Made by a program: the position numbers and the translations under genes. A DNA stretch of 53,053 nt from CAYRFF01 sp964436125 (lineage in GTDB: Bacteria; Bacteroidota; Bacteroidia; Chitinophagales; Saprospiraceae): contig CAYTBT010000020.1 of assembly GCA_964436125.1 (NCBI GenBank), positions 1 through 53,053 on the forward strand, written 5' to 3'. Positions 8,115-17,116 of the stretch are shown here, piece after piece. A model generated the notes under the pieces. It was given only the letters and a program-made list of their open reading frames with translations, did not search any database and was not told where the DNA came from. Every line of letters starts with the position of its first letter. Position 1 is the stretch's first letter.

Positions 8115-10379
8115 ATGAAATATACCTATTTAAATCGACTTGCAATCATTGGTATTTTTACATTCGCTTACGCAAATGTCCTTCTGCCTCAACTACCTTC
8201 TGAAGCGGACCTTAACAGAGCGGAATCGCTCGTCTGGGACAGTCTTTATCAGCATACATATCACATGAGAGTTGTACCCCGGTGGTATGAAGATGGGAGT
8301 GGATTTGCCTATCGGAGTCACACGAGAGAGGGGATGAAATACTATGCTTTTTCATACAAAGATATGGCAAGAAGCGAAGCTTTTCAGAGAAAAAAACTGA
8401 GAGACAAGCTCGAGGACATAAGTTGGGTTCCACCATGCAGACTTCCCTTGCATAACATCCGATGGCAGAATGCAGAAGTGTTTACTTTTTCTATGAATAA
8501 CTATGAATACAAGGTGGACCTCAAGAATTATTCCATTTCACAGCTGAAAACCTTTGAGGAGAATATATCGATTTCTCCGGATGGTCATTATGGAGCATAT
8601 ATTAAAGAGAATAATTTGTATGTGAAGAATCTGCTTACCGGAGATGAAATACAACTGAGCACGGACGGTGCAAGGGATTATATATATGGTAGTGCTTATG
8701 GATGGAGCCAGGTTATGAAAGGCGAGAACGCAGAACCGGAGCCAAGGCTTAAGATTAGTTGGTCACCGGACAGCAAGAAGATCTTAACACAGATAAGCGA
8801 TACGCGCGGAGCACAGAAAATGTATATGCTTGACTGGTACACGGACAGCATTTATAAACCGGTTTTGCTTTCTTACTATCGTCCTTCACCGGGTGATACT
8901 GACTTTGTGAAAATTATTCCGGTTGTCTATGATCTTGAGACGCGAGAGAAGTCAGTTATTGACCTTGAGCCGACGCCCTTCATTGTGGACCTTGGCTGGG
9001 ACTTGCATTGGTCTGAAGATAGTCGATATATTTATGGAACATATTTTCATAGGAGTTTTAAAAAATGTGATATAATCGAGGCGGATTCGAGCACGGGAAA
9101 TGTAAAAATTTTGTATACGGATAGTACGAGGACGAGCTTGGATTATCACAGCCTTTTTACCTTTGTTGAAGACATACAGATTGCTTTTTTTACATCGGAG
9201 AAATCCGGATGGAAGCAATTATATCGGCTCGACTGGGAAACAGGAAATGTAGCACCGGTGACAGATGGAAGATATGTGGTCAAGGATATAAAAGCCGTTG
9301 ATCCGGCGACTAAAACCCTGTATTTCACCGCGACGGGAAGAGAAGAAGGCATAAATCCCTATTATGAAATGTTGTACAAGATAAAATTTGACGGAAGTCG
9401 ATTGCAATTATTGACACCGGAACCGGTAAATCATAAGGTGTATGTATCACCGGATTATTTGTATTTTGTCGATAATATGTCAACGAGTAACAGACCGACG
9501 GTTTCCGTGTTGCGCAATGCGGAAAATGGAGCCGTCCTGGGAGAGATTGATAGAGCAGACATCAGCGAAGTAAAGGAAATGGGATGGCGACCGCCACAAA
9601 TATTTACGGCTATAGCGCATGATGGAAAGACAAGGATTTACGGTGCCTTATGGAAGCCATCTGATTTTGATCCTTCACAGAAATATCCTTTAATAGACTA
9701 TAGCTATACTGGCCCGCACACACAAGTGTTTCCTCGCTCCTTCAGTGATGGATTATATGGTTTCTATAATTCAGCACAAGCGCTTGCAGAACTGGGATTT
9801 ATCGTTATGCAAGTGGATGGAATGGGCTCCAATGGCCGTTCCAAGGCATTCCGTAATATTTCTTATGGGAATCTCGGGCAGAATTTAAAGGATCACGTGC
9901 TTGCTATCCGGCAACTCGGCAAGAAATACAGCTGGATTGACACGACCAGGGTAGGAATATATGGACATTCATTCGGTGGATATGATGCAGCACATGCTCT
10001 TATGGTATTTAATGATTGTTATAGTGTTGCAGTATCGGAATCAGCAGACCACGACTGGCGGATGGAGAAGGCATGGTATCCGGAGCTTTATGCCGGTTAT
10101 CCCATAAGTGAAGTATATGAAAATCAATCCAATATTACGCTCGCACCACTTATGGAAGGGGATTTACTCCTTATTCACGGTGGAATAGATGAAAATGTCA
10201 ATCCATCGGCAACGATGAAACTCTGTGAAGCCTTGATCAAAGCCGATAAATATTTTGACTTGCTGATTGTCCCTAGTGCGCGGCATCATTTTCCTCATAA
10301 ATATGTTTCTTATGTGCAGAAAAAGCGTTGGAAATTTTTTATACGATATCTTTTAAGGCGAGATGAACATAAGGAATGA
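8115..10379 (+). CDS. Dipeptidyl-peptidase IV family serine protease (S9B)
   Basis: The 754-residue product has an N-terminal signal-like segment, an eight-bladed propeller region (DPPIV N-terminal domain, about residues 50-490) and a C-terminal alpha/beta-hydrolase domain. The nucleophile is S619 in GHSFGGYDAAHA; in most DPP4 enzymes this motif is GWSYGG, so the loop is slightly unusual. The catalytic Asp is in HGGIDENVNPS and the His in SARHHFPHKY. Such enzymes release N-terminal dipeptides from peptides, usually in the periplasm or at the surface. The gene stands alone, 160 bases beyond the divergent cupin gene. An exact copy of the CATTTGCGNAAGC motif lies within its first codons. Confidence 0.92.
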   Translation: MKYTYLNRLAIIGIFTFAYANVLLPQLPSEADLNRAESLVWDSLYQHTYHMRVVPRWYEDGSGFAYRSHTREGMKYYAFSYKDMARSEAFQRKKLRDKLEDISWVPPCRLPLHNIRWQNAEVFTFSMNNYEYKVDLKNYSISQLKTFEENISISPDGHYGAYIKENNLYVKNLLTGDEIQLSTDGARDYIYGSAYGWSQVMKGENAEPEPRLKISWSPDSKKILTQISDTRGAQKMYMLDWYTDSIYKPVLLSYYRPSPGDTDFVKIIPVVYDLETREKSVIDLEPTPFIVDLGWDLHWSEDSRYIYGTYFHRSFKKCDIIEADSSTGNVKILYTDSTRTSLDYHSLFTFVEDIQIAFFTSEKSGWKQLYRLDWETGNVAPVTDGRYVVKDIKAVDPATKTLYFTATGREEGINPYYEMLYKIKFDGSRLQLLTPEPVNHKVYVSPDYLYFVDNMSTSNRPTVSVLRNAENGAVLGEIDRADISEVKEMGWRPPQIFTAIAHDGKTRIYGALWKPSDFDPSQKYPLIDYSYTGPHTQVFPRSFSDGLYGFYNSAQALAELGFIVMQVDGMGSNGRSKAFRNISYGNLGQNLKDHVLAIRQLGKKYSWIDTTRVGIYGHSFGGYDAAHALMVFNDCYSVAVSESADHDWRMEKAWYPELYAGYPISEVYENQSNITLAPLMEGDLLLIHGGIDENVNPSATMKLCEALIKADKYFDLLIVPSARHHFPHKYVSYVQKKRWKFFIRYLLRRDEHKE
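8166..8178 (-). repeat. CATTTGCGNAAGC motif copy
   Basis: Exact copy with N = T on the minus strand. It lies inside the coding sequence of the dipeptidyl-peptidase gene. Confidence 0.85.
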
Positions 10380-10468
10380 AAGGAGTATTGGTAGAGTGAT
10401 TTAAGGAGGGAATTACATTATTTCGACAAAAAATATATGGTGTAAGCTGATAAAAAGCTTTGGCTGTT

Positions 10469-10476
10469 TATCTTTG
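10469..10476 (+). promoter_or_regulatory. Promoter -7 element of terC
   Basis: TATCTTTG matches TAnnTTTG and lies 11 bases before the ATG at 10488, implying a very short leader. No clear -33 element is seen. Confidence 0.5.
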
Positions 10477-10487
10477 AGCAAAAATTT

Positions 10488-11444
10488 ATGGACATGATGT
10501 TTTGGGTGTGGTCTTCATTTATTTTATTGGTAATTGTATGCCTCGTTCTCGATCTCGGGGTGTTTAACAAGGAAGACCATGTAATAGGAACAAAGGAAGC
10601 AGCCAAATGGACGAGTGTGTGGGTCGGCCTAGCCTTACTTTTTTCCGGTGTGATATGGTGGTTGTTTTCTTCGCATCATACCGCCAATCCCACAAATCTA
10701 AGTCCTAGCGATGCAGTTTTAAACTACATAACGGGATATCTCGTCGAGTTGTCCTTGAGTATCGATAATGTCTTTGTTATCGCGGTGATTTTCAGTTCGT
10801 TCAAGATTCCGAAGAAATTTCAGCACCGAGTTCTTTTCTGGGGGATTCTCGGAGCGGTAGTATTCCGCGCTCTGATGATAGTTTTCGGAGTGGCCTTGAT
10901 CAATCGATTTGACTGGATGATCTATGTGTTCGGTATTTTCTTACTCTATACTGCGTATACGATGTTGAAGGACGATGAGGAGATGGATCCCAAGGAGACC
11001 TGGATGTATAAACAGGTTTCACGGATTTTTCCATTGACCAAGGAGATTCACGGGCATGACTTTTTTACGCATATTGATGGAAAGAGGTATGTCACACCAT
11101 TATTTATGGCGCTTATCATTATTGAATTGACAGACGTAATGTTTGCTCTGGATAGTATTCCTGCAATCCTTGCTATCACACAAGATCAATTCATTGTCTT
11201 CAGCTCCAATATCCTTGCGATTCTCGGTCTTCGGTCGATGTTTTTCCTTATTGTGGGAATGCTGGATAAATTTGACCTTATTAACTACAGTCTTGCAATC
11301 ATACTGGCATTTGTCGGCTTGAAAATGCTCTTTGTCGAGGTGATTCATATTCCATCATGGATTTCTCTTATAGTGATTGCAGCTGCGCTTATCGGTGGCG
11401 TACTTGCCTCAATATATCTCACGCCCGGTAAAGAGGAGAAGTAG
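10488..11444 (+). CDS. TerC family integral membrane protein
   Basis: The 318-residue protein is almost entirely hydrophobic, with about nine membrane helices. It carries the TerC signatures ELSLSIDNVFVIAVIF (near residue 88) and ELTDVMFALDSIPAILAIT (near 213), whose acidic residues lie in the membrane and are thought to bind or move a divalent metal. Members of this family are linked to tellurite resistance and, more recently, to manganese export. The length is typical of the Alx/TerC group. It stands alone, convergent with the signal peptidase gene. An alternative ATG lies two codons downstream. Confidence 0.92.
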   Translation: MDMMFWVWSSFILLVIVCLVLDLGVFNKEDHVIGTKEAAKWTSVWVGLALLFSGVIWWLFSSHHTANPTNLSPSDAVLNYITGYLVELSLSIDNVFVIAVIFSSFKIPKKFQHRVLFWGILGAVVFRALMIVFGVALINRFDWMIYVFGIFLLYTAYTMLKDDEEMDPKETWMYKQVSRIFPLTKEIHGHDFFTHIDGKRYVTPLFMALIIIELTDVMFALDSIPAILAITQDQFIVFSSNILAILGLRSMFFLIVGMLDKFDLINYSLAIILAFVGLKMLFVEVIHIPSWISLIVIAAALIGGVLASIYLTPGKEEK

Positions 11445-11722
11445 CAATGTGTGAGGCTGGTGAGGCTTCAACTGCGCAAGTGTAACTCTTGTAAATTTTA
11501 GCTTGAGGCGACTTACTGGTCGCAGTAAAAATCATAAGTCTGTGAGTAGTGAAAAAATCAGCTTTACGCCTAAGGGATTCCACATTCAATTTTAAGGATT
11601 CCAAATAGGAAGAATGAGAACGAACTACTATCTATCAAGAAATCAGCCTCTGCTTTAACCTTTGCCTCAAGGGCTTTTCATAAATAGGTAAAGTATAAAG
11701 CTGAAATAGGATTTCAACTCTT

Positions 11723-13300
11723 TCAATCTCTGAAATGATCGGCATTACTGAAAATTCGGTTCCAGCGTATGCCATTTTTACTGGAGAAAAAGATAAATAG
11801 CGGTTTCCCTACGATATGTGTCTCGGGCACAAATCCCCAGAATCTTGAATCTTCTGAACTATGGCGATTATCTCCCATCATCCAATAGTAATCGTACTTA
11901 AAGGTATAAGTGTCAGCCGGCTTCCCATCGATGTATATTTGATTATTTTTAACAGCGATATCATGGTGTTCATAGACATTGATAATACGCTTGAACATCG
12001 CAATATTTTTCATAGATATCGGGATTGTTACGCCCGCTTTGGGAATCCATATCGGCCCATAATTGTCTATTGTCCAGCCGGGATAATGCTTGGGATCATG
12101 TGGGAATAGTCGATTTCCACGTGCCGGCTCATACTCGTGAATAATAGGCTCGATCCGGGCATTGGGGGCGATGGATTTTATATAATCGATCTGACTTTGC
12201 TCGAGATTGACGACCATCTGTCCGCCGTTTTCCAGCTTGAGATCCTGGTCCGTGATTCCTTTTTCCCTGAAATTTCTCGTACTTATAGGGATATTGCCAT
12301 TATCAATCCTGTAAAGAAATTCAATGTGTTCAGGATTTTCCACTGCTTTTCCATTAATATAAACTTGTCTGTCAATAATCTGTAGGGTATCTCCGGGTGT
12401 TGCAATACAGCGCTTGATATAAAAATCTGTTTTATCCATCGGGCGCGTGATTAAATCATCTTCATCGAAACTCGCCTCCATGTGATTTCTTGTTACCTGC
12501 CCCACGGCAAATGATCGTTGTGGAGTGAGATATACGCTATCACCGATCGGCCAGTTAAAGACGACAGGATCATTCCTTTTTATCGGTGTTAAAGCCGGTA
12601 AACGGAAATAGGGGAGTTGTGGTGACTCGAGGTAGGATTCTCCACCCAATACCGGTATGCGGTTATGCAATAATGGTATCTGCAAGACAGTCATCGGTGT
12701 ACGTAGTCCATAATGTACCTTACTTACAAAGAGATAGTCTCCCACGAGTAAAGAACCTTCCATGGAGGAGGTCGGTATAGTATAGGCTTCTATGAGGAAC
12801 ATCCTTATAAAAGCTGCCGCAAATACCGCAAAGACTATCGACTCCACCCATTCTCGTGGTTGAGATTTCTTGTAGGGATTATTGGCTTGGAGTTTCTTGA
12901 ATTTATACTTGTCTCCACTCTTCTCTGCGGCGATTAATTCCTCGCGATATTTTTTCTCTGCAATGCGTGTCGGTCCGAGATACTTCTCGTCATTTGCGAA
13001 AGCTAAATAAAAGAAATACGCAGGAGCGTACACGACGGCCATCACCGAGTCCTTGAAGCGATATTTGCCGAAGCTCCGTACCATATCAATGGCTAGTCCG
13101 GCATAAATAAAGATATTCACTATCGGAAAAAGGAGCCACAGGGCGTAAATGGGCTTATGCCCGACAACTCGTGCCCATTCAGCAAAGTTCCAGCCGGGCA
13201 CCAATCCTTTCCAAGGTGCCACATCGGTCTTCTTGAAAAGAAAATACAAGCTAATACTTAATAAGACGTACGATATTATCAGAAAAATAAGGACTCCCAT
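11723..13300 (-). CDS. lepB: Signal peptidase I, long Bacteroidota form
   Basis: The 525-residue protein has two parts. Residues 1-110 carry three or so hydrophobic segments with a DUF5684-like pattern (WKGLVPGWNFAEWARVVGHKP). The S26 peptidase domain begins near residue 150 with a further membrane helix. The nucleophile is S179 in PTSSMEGSLLVGDYLFVSK, and the general base is K296 in DFYIKRCIATPGD. The conserved C-terminal box is MMGDNRHSSEDSRFWGFVP. Between the Ser and Lys boxes is a large insert of about 100 residues, typical of Bacteroidota enzymes. It removes signal peptides from Sec-exported proteins at the inner membrane. It stands alone here, not with lepA. Confidence 0.95.
   Translation of the reverse strand: MGVLIFLIISYVLLSISLYFLFKKTDVAPWKGLVPGWNFAEWARVVGHKPIYALWLLFPIVNIFIYAGLAIDMVRSFGKYRFKDSVMAVVYAPAYFFYLAFANDEKYLGPTRIAEKKYREELIAAEKSGDKYKFKKLQANNPYKKSQPREWVESIVFAVFAAAFIRMFLIEAYTIPTSSMEGSLLVGDYLFVSKVHYGLRTPMTVLQIPLLHNRIPVLGGESYLESPQLPYFRLPALTPIKRNDPVVFNWPIGDSVYLTPQRSFAVGQVTRNHMEASFDEDDLITRPMDKTDFYIKRCIATPGDTLQIIDRQVYINGKAVENPEHIEFLYRIDNGNIPISTRNFREKGITDQDLKLENGGQMVVNLEQSQIDYIKSIAPNARIEPIIHEYEPARGNRLFPHDPKHYPGWTIDNYGPIWIPKAGVTIPISMKNIAMFKRIINVYEHHDIAVKNNQIYIDGKPADTYTFKYDYYWMMGDNRHSSEDSRFWGFVPETHIVGKPLFIFFSSKNGIRWNRIFSNADHFRD
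12991..13003 (+). repeat. CATTTGCGNAAGC motif copy
   Basis: Exact copy with N = A. It lies inside lepB, antisense to the gene. Confidence 0.85.
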
Positions 13301-13384
13301 TACACAATTTTAATTTAAGAACTCGAAAATACAAAAAAATCCTCAGTACGTATTTATTGCAGTAGAATTATGGACCAATCCCGT

Positions 13385-14833
13385 TTAATTTTCCATAAAA
13401 TTATCAAATATGTCTCCGAGAGGATCTTCTATGACAATGTCCTTCTCAGATTCTGAACGCGATAAAATATCGGTTTCGGTAAATCCAAATAAAAGGAATT
13501 CTTGCATAATTATAGCCTCTGAATTCAGGACTTCTTGTGCTAGAGCTTTTAAGCCCGGAACTTCTGAAATATGTGCTTCATAGTCTTTTTCAGAAAGATA
13601 GGGAGACAATAAAGTCTGATTCCCGTGTTCATAGAAATCTTTCATTTTCTTATACGCCGGATTTTCCTGCGTTTCCAGTTCAATAATGTCAATACGTGCT
13701 GCCAAAACGGTCTTTAATGCAAGATCAATGAGATGTTTTGCTATTGCGAGATGGCCTTTCTGCTCACCCTCGTAAATGAGCTCCATTTTGCCGGTAATTG
13801 CCGGTATGACAGACCAGATGTCACAGATACGAGCTGTTCCACGCGAGCTTTTATGCATAATCATCCGATATTCAACGGCGCTATACAACAACTCGCGCAT
13901 ACTTATGCTCATTCTGGCTGAGATTCCACTATCGATATCGACAAAATCACTTTTTCTTGCTTCCATAACAATTGTCTCGAGGATATCCTCCACGATCGGA
14001 GGAATTGTGATTTTCTCCAGAAGGTCTGATGATATAGTGGCTTCCGATCTTGCGATCTGCTTGCCGATTTCTATATCTTCCGGATAATGTGTAAGAATCT
14101 GTGAATCGATACGATCTTTTAATGGTGTGATTATGCTTCCACGGCTGGTGTAGTCCTCGGGATTGGCGGTGAAGAGGAATAAGATGTCGAGTGGTAAACG
14201 CATCTTAAAACCACGGATCTGTATGTCCTTTTCTTCAAGGATATTAAAGAGTGCGACTTGAATCCTAGCTTGTAAATCCGGAAGTTCATTCATTGCAAAT
14301 ATCGACCTGTGAGCATGCGGAATAAGTCCGTAATGAATCACGCGCTCATCGGAATAAGGCAATTTTAAGCTTGCTGCTTTAATAGGATCAACATCACCTA
14401 TGAGATCAGCAATGGATACATCCGGTGTGGCAAGCTTTTCTACATATCGCTCACTGCGGTGCATCCATTTTATCTCAAGCTCATCCCCTTGTTCTGCTAT
14501 AAGCCTTTTGCTGTACGATGAAATGGGCTTCAAGGGATCATCGGGGATTTCTGCTCCTGCGACAACAGGCACATATTCATCCAGAAGAACGGTTAATTGT
14601 CGTGCAAGTCGGGTTTTAGCTTGACCACGTAAACCCATGAACAGAATATTGTGCCCACTGAGAATAGCTATCTGAAGCTCCGGAATAACGGTCTCATCAT
14701 AACCGTAAATTCCCTTGAATATCTTTTCACCTTTCCTTAATTTCTCTATGAGATTTTTCCGCATCTCCTCTCGGAGGCTCTGTGGTGAATAGCCGGATTC
14801 CTTTAAAGCACCGAGCGTTTTAATTTTTTTCAT
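13385..14833 (-). CDS. MoxR-type / magnesium-chelatase-like AAA+ ATPase
   Basis: The 482-residue product is an AAA+ ATPase of the helix-2-insert class that includes MoxR and the chelatase subunit ChlI. The P-loop is GLRGQAKT at 67-74. The Walker B position reads IFAMNELPDL, with N182-E183 instead of the usual Asp-Glu; I recall NELPDL as a feature of this subfamily. Sensor 1 is LFLFTANPEDYTSRG. I chose the ATG at 14833 rather than an upstream codon because homologues begin MKKIKTLGALKESG and this ATG lies just past the stop of the VWA gene. With that VWA partner it resembles the chelatase-like or MoxR-chaperone pairs that use ATP to insert metals or remodel a client protein. The client is unknown. 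Confidence 0.9.
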   Translation of the reverse strand: MKKIKTLGALKESGYSPQSLREEMRKNLIEKLRKGEKIFKGIYGYDETVIPELQIAILSGHNILFMGLRGQAKTRLARQLTVLLDEYVPVVAGAEIPDDPLKPISSYSKRLIAEQGDELEIKWMHRSERYVEKLATPDVSIADLIGDVDPIKAASLKLPYSDERVIHYGLIPHAHRSIFAMNELPDLQARIQVALFNILEEKDIQIRGFKMRLPLDILFLFTANPEDYTSRGSIITPLKDRIDSQILTHYPEDIEIGKQIARSEATISSDLLEKITIPPIVEDILETIVMEARKSDFVDIDSGISARMSISMRELLYSAVEYRMIMHKSSRGTARICDIWSVIPAITGKMELIYEGEQKGHLAIAKHLIDLALKTVLAARIDIIELETQENPAYKKMKDFYEHGNQTLLSPYLSEKDYEAHISEVPGLKALAQEVLNSEAIIMQEFLLFGFTETDILSRSESEKDIVIEDPLGDIFDNFMEN

Positions 14834-14837
14834 ATAG

Positions 14838-15935
14838 CTATAAATTAGACTTTTTTCCTGTGTAATCTTTAATAATAAATGAGCCAAGGTCATCTAGTGA
14901 TGCATAGAAGGCTTTACCGTTATTGGCTCGTGTAAAATCTTCAATAAAACGAAGTAAATACGGATCACGTGCAATCGCAAATGTCGTGATAGGAATATCA
15001 AGCTTCCTGCATTTGTATGCCATTGATAGAGTTCTCCGTATAATTTTTCTATCGAGTCCCATACTGTTTTTATACAATTTCTTCCCCTGCTTCATTGCGG
15101 AAGGTTTCCCATCGGTAATCATGAGAATTTGCTTATTTGCTGTTTTTCGCTTTCGCAAAAGTCGGATTGCAAGTTCAATACCTGCTATTGTATTGGTATG
15201 ATACGGTCCTACTTGCAGGTATGGAATATCCTTAATCGCAATCTGCTGTGCATCATCACCGAAGGTGATAATGTCGAGTTTATCCTTGGGATATCGTGTC
15301 TTGATGAGCTCGGCCAATGCCATGGCTACCTTTTTGGCAGGCGTAATTCTATCCTCTCCGTAGAGAATCATTGAATGGGAAATATCAATCATAAGCACGG
15401 TGCTCAATTGTGTCTCAAAGTAGGGCTGCCTCACCTCTAGGTCTTTCTCCGAGAGGATAAAATTCTCCAATCCATGATTTATCTGTGCATTTTTCAGAGA
15501 CTCTGCAAGGGCAATGTGCTCGGGCTTGTCGCCAAACTGAAATCTTCGTAAATCTTGTGTGAGCTCCGAACCTGAGCCGGTTTTACCGGTCTGATGGTTT
15601 CCGCGTTTTATATTTTTTAACTTTCCGAATACTTCGTCTAGTGCTTGTTTTCGCAATGCGTTTTCGAGTTTGGCAGAAGGAATATAAGGAATATTTTTCT
15701 TTCCACCTTCTCGGATAAATCCTTTGTCTTTGAGATCTTCGATAAAATCACCTATTCCGTAATCATCGGAAGTGAGATCGTAATGTCTGTCGAGTTCATT
15801 GAGCCACTGCAGTGCTTCTGCTACATCACCAGATGTGTGAACAAGGATATTCTTGAAGATTTCAAACAATTGTTCAAATGCCGATAATTCTTCATTCTTC
15901 CTCGGGATATATTTATGGATGTACCACGGTTGCAT
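14838..15935 (-). CDS. VWA-domain protein, partner of the MoxR ATPase
   Basis: The 365-residue protein has an N-terminal helical region of about 165 residues and a C-terminal von Willebrand A domain. The metal-ion-dependent adhesion site is intact: D184-S186-S188 in DISHS, a threonine in HTNT, and an aspartate in ITDGKPS. There is no signal peptide or membrane helix, so it should be cytoplasmic. The gene is first in a tight pair, with the ATPase start 4 bases beyond its stop. MoxR/VWA pairs act like the I and D subunits of metal chelatases, with the VWA protein joining ATPase to client. The chelatase comparison is inference; the domains are clear. Confidence 0.9.
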   Translation of the reverse strand: MQPWYIHKYIPRKNEELSAFEQLFEIFKNILVHTSGDVAEALQWLNELDRHYDLTSDDYGIGDFIEDLKDKGFIREGGKKNIPYIPSAKLENALRKQALDEVFGKLKNIKRGNHQTGKTGSGSELTQDLRRFQFGDKPEHIALAESLKNAQINHGLENFILSEKDLEVRQPYFETQLSTVLMIDISHSMILYGEDRITPAKKVAMALAELIKTRYPKDKLDIITFGDDAQQIAIKDIPYLQVGPYHTNTIAGIELAIRLLRKRKTANKQILMITDGKPSAMKQGKKLYKNSMGLDRKIIRRTLSMAYKCRKLDIPITTFAIARDPYLLRFIEDFTRANNGKAFYASLDDLGSFIIKDYTGKKSNL

Positions 15936-16152
15936 GACTATAAATTCTTTCTGTATAGTAATAATGAATATGAGATGGAAATGTTGTTTTGGAAGTAGGT
16001 GAATTATAGATCGTCAAGCGAATGGAAAATAATGTGAGTATTGTACTGAAATAGGAAGTAAATGGATGCATTGTATCCGCATTAATTCTGTCGATAAAAA
16101 AGGAAGATCTGCAGGAGAAAAGGGGAAGCGTTATCAACTAAATAAAATTAAC

Positions 16153-16199
16153 CTTATCTTGCTGCTGAATCGGGTCGCATTACGACCGGTTCAGATAAG
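16153..16199. other. Long interrupted hairpin upstream of JmjC-like gene
   Basis: CTGAATCGGGTCG (16165-16177) pairs with CGACCGGTTCAG (16183-16194), giving 12 pairs with one wobble and one bulge around a CATTA loop. An outer CTTATC/GATAAG pair (16153-16158/16194-16199, sharing one base) extends it. It ends 23 bases before the ATG at 16223. It may be a leader structure or operator. Confidence 0.5.
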
Positions 16200-16222
16200 T
16201 TTAATCATGAATTGCATTGAAT

Positions 16223-17101
16223 ATGGGAAAGATTCAATTACAGGAAATAGACAGAGTACCTAGGATAAGCAAGGAAGAATTTGTTAAGAATTATTTTAAA
16301 AAACAGAAACCGCTAGTTGTTGAAAATTTAACGCATGACTGGCCGGCGTATGAGAAGTGGCATCTGGATTATATCAAATCTGTTGCCGGTGATAAAATCG
16401 TCCCTTTATATGATGATAGGCCGGTTTCTTATGAAGAAGGTTTTAATGAGGCACATGCAAAGATGAAGATGAGTGAATATATCGATTTACTAGAGTCGGG
16501 TCCTACGGACTATCGGATATTTCTCTATAATCTTTTAAAAGAAGTACCTGAACTTCAGGAGGATTTTAAATGGCCGGAAATCGGATTAAGATTGGTTAAG
16601 AAGTTGCCTATGTTGTTCTTCGGTGGAGAAAATGCCAAGGTCTTCATGCATTTTGATATCGATTACTCCAATATTCTCCACTTTAACTTCCACGGAAGGA
16701 AACAGTGCATGTTATTTGCGCCGGATCAGACACCATATATGTATAAAATTCCTCATGCACTGATATCGAGAGAGGATATAGATTTTGATAATCCGGATTA
16801 TGACAAATGGCCTGCACTCCAATATTTAAATGGCTATATTACGCATCTCAATCACGGAGAAATGTTGTATATGCCCGAAGGATACTGGCATTATATGAAA
16901 TATGAGAAGCCGAGCATCTCGATGAGTTTGCGTGCATTTCCATCAAAACTCTCCAATCTTGCCAAAGCTGCATATAATGTCCTCGTAATGCGTAATTATG
17001 ACAATCTTATGCGTAAATTAAAGGGGCAAGCCTGGATTGATAAGAAGAATGAGCGCGCTATAGAAAACACACATCGATATCTTAAACAGGAAGTATTTTG
17101 A
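16223..17101 (+). CDS. JmjC-like cupin (Cupin_8) protein, putative Fe(II)/2-oxoglutarate oxygenase
   Basis: The 292-residue protein has the Cupin_8 pattern, beginning with EEFVKNYFKKQKPLVVENLTHDWPAYEKW. A full iron-binding triad is visible: H143-x-D145 in MHFDIDYSNI and H223 in PEGYWHYMKYE, so an active oxygenase is plausible. The frame is open from a TTG at 16217, but the ATG at 16223 is the better start. It lies 15 bases ahead of a fused acyltransferase gene, so the two are probably cotranscribed. Family members hydroxylate proteins or small molecules; here a lipid-related substrate is possible but unproven. A strong hairpin lies just upstream. Confidence 0.85.
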   Translation: MGKIQLQEIDRVPRISKEEFVKNYFKKQKPLVVENLTHDWPAYEKWHLDYIKSVAGDKIVPLYDDRPVSYEEGFNEAHAKMKMSEYIDLLESGPTDYRIFLYNLLKEVPELQEDFKWPEIGLRLVKKLPMLFFGGENAKVFMHFDIDYSNILHFNFHGRKQCMLFAPDQTPYMYKIPHALISREDIDFDNPDYDKWPALQYLNGYITHLNHGEMLYMPEGYWHYMKYEKPSISMSLRAFPSKLSNLAKAAYNVLVMRNYDNLMRKLKGQAWIDKKNERAIENTHRYLKQEVF

Positions 17102-17116
17102 AATAAATTAAATGTT

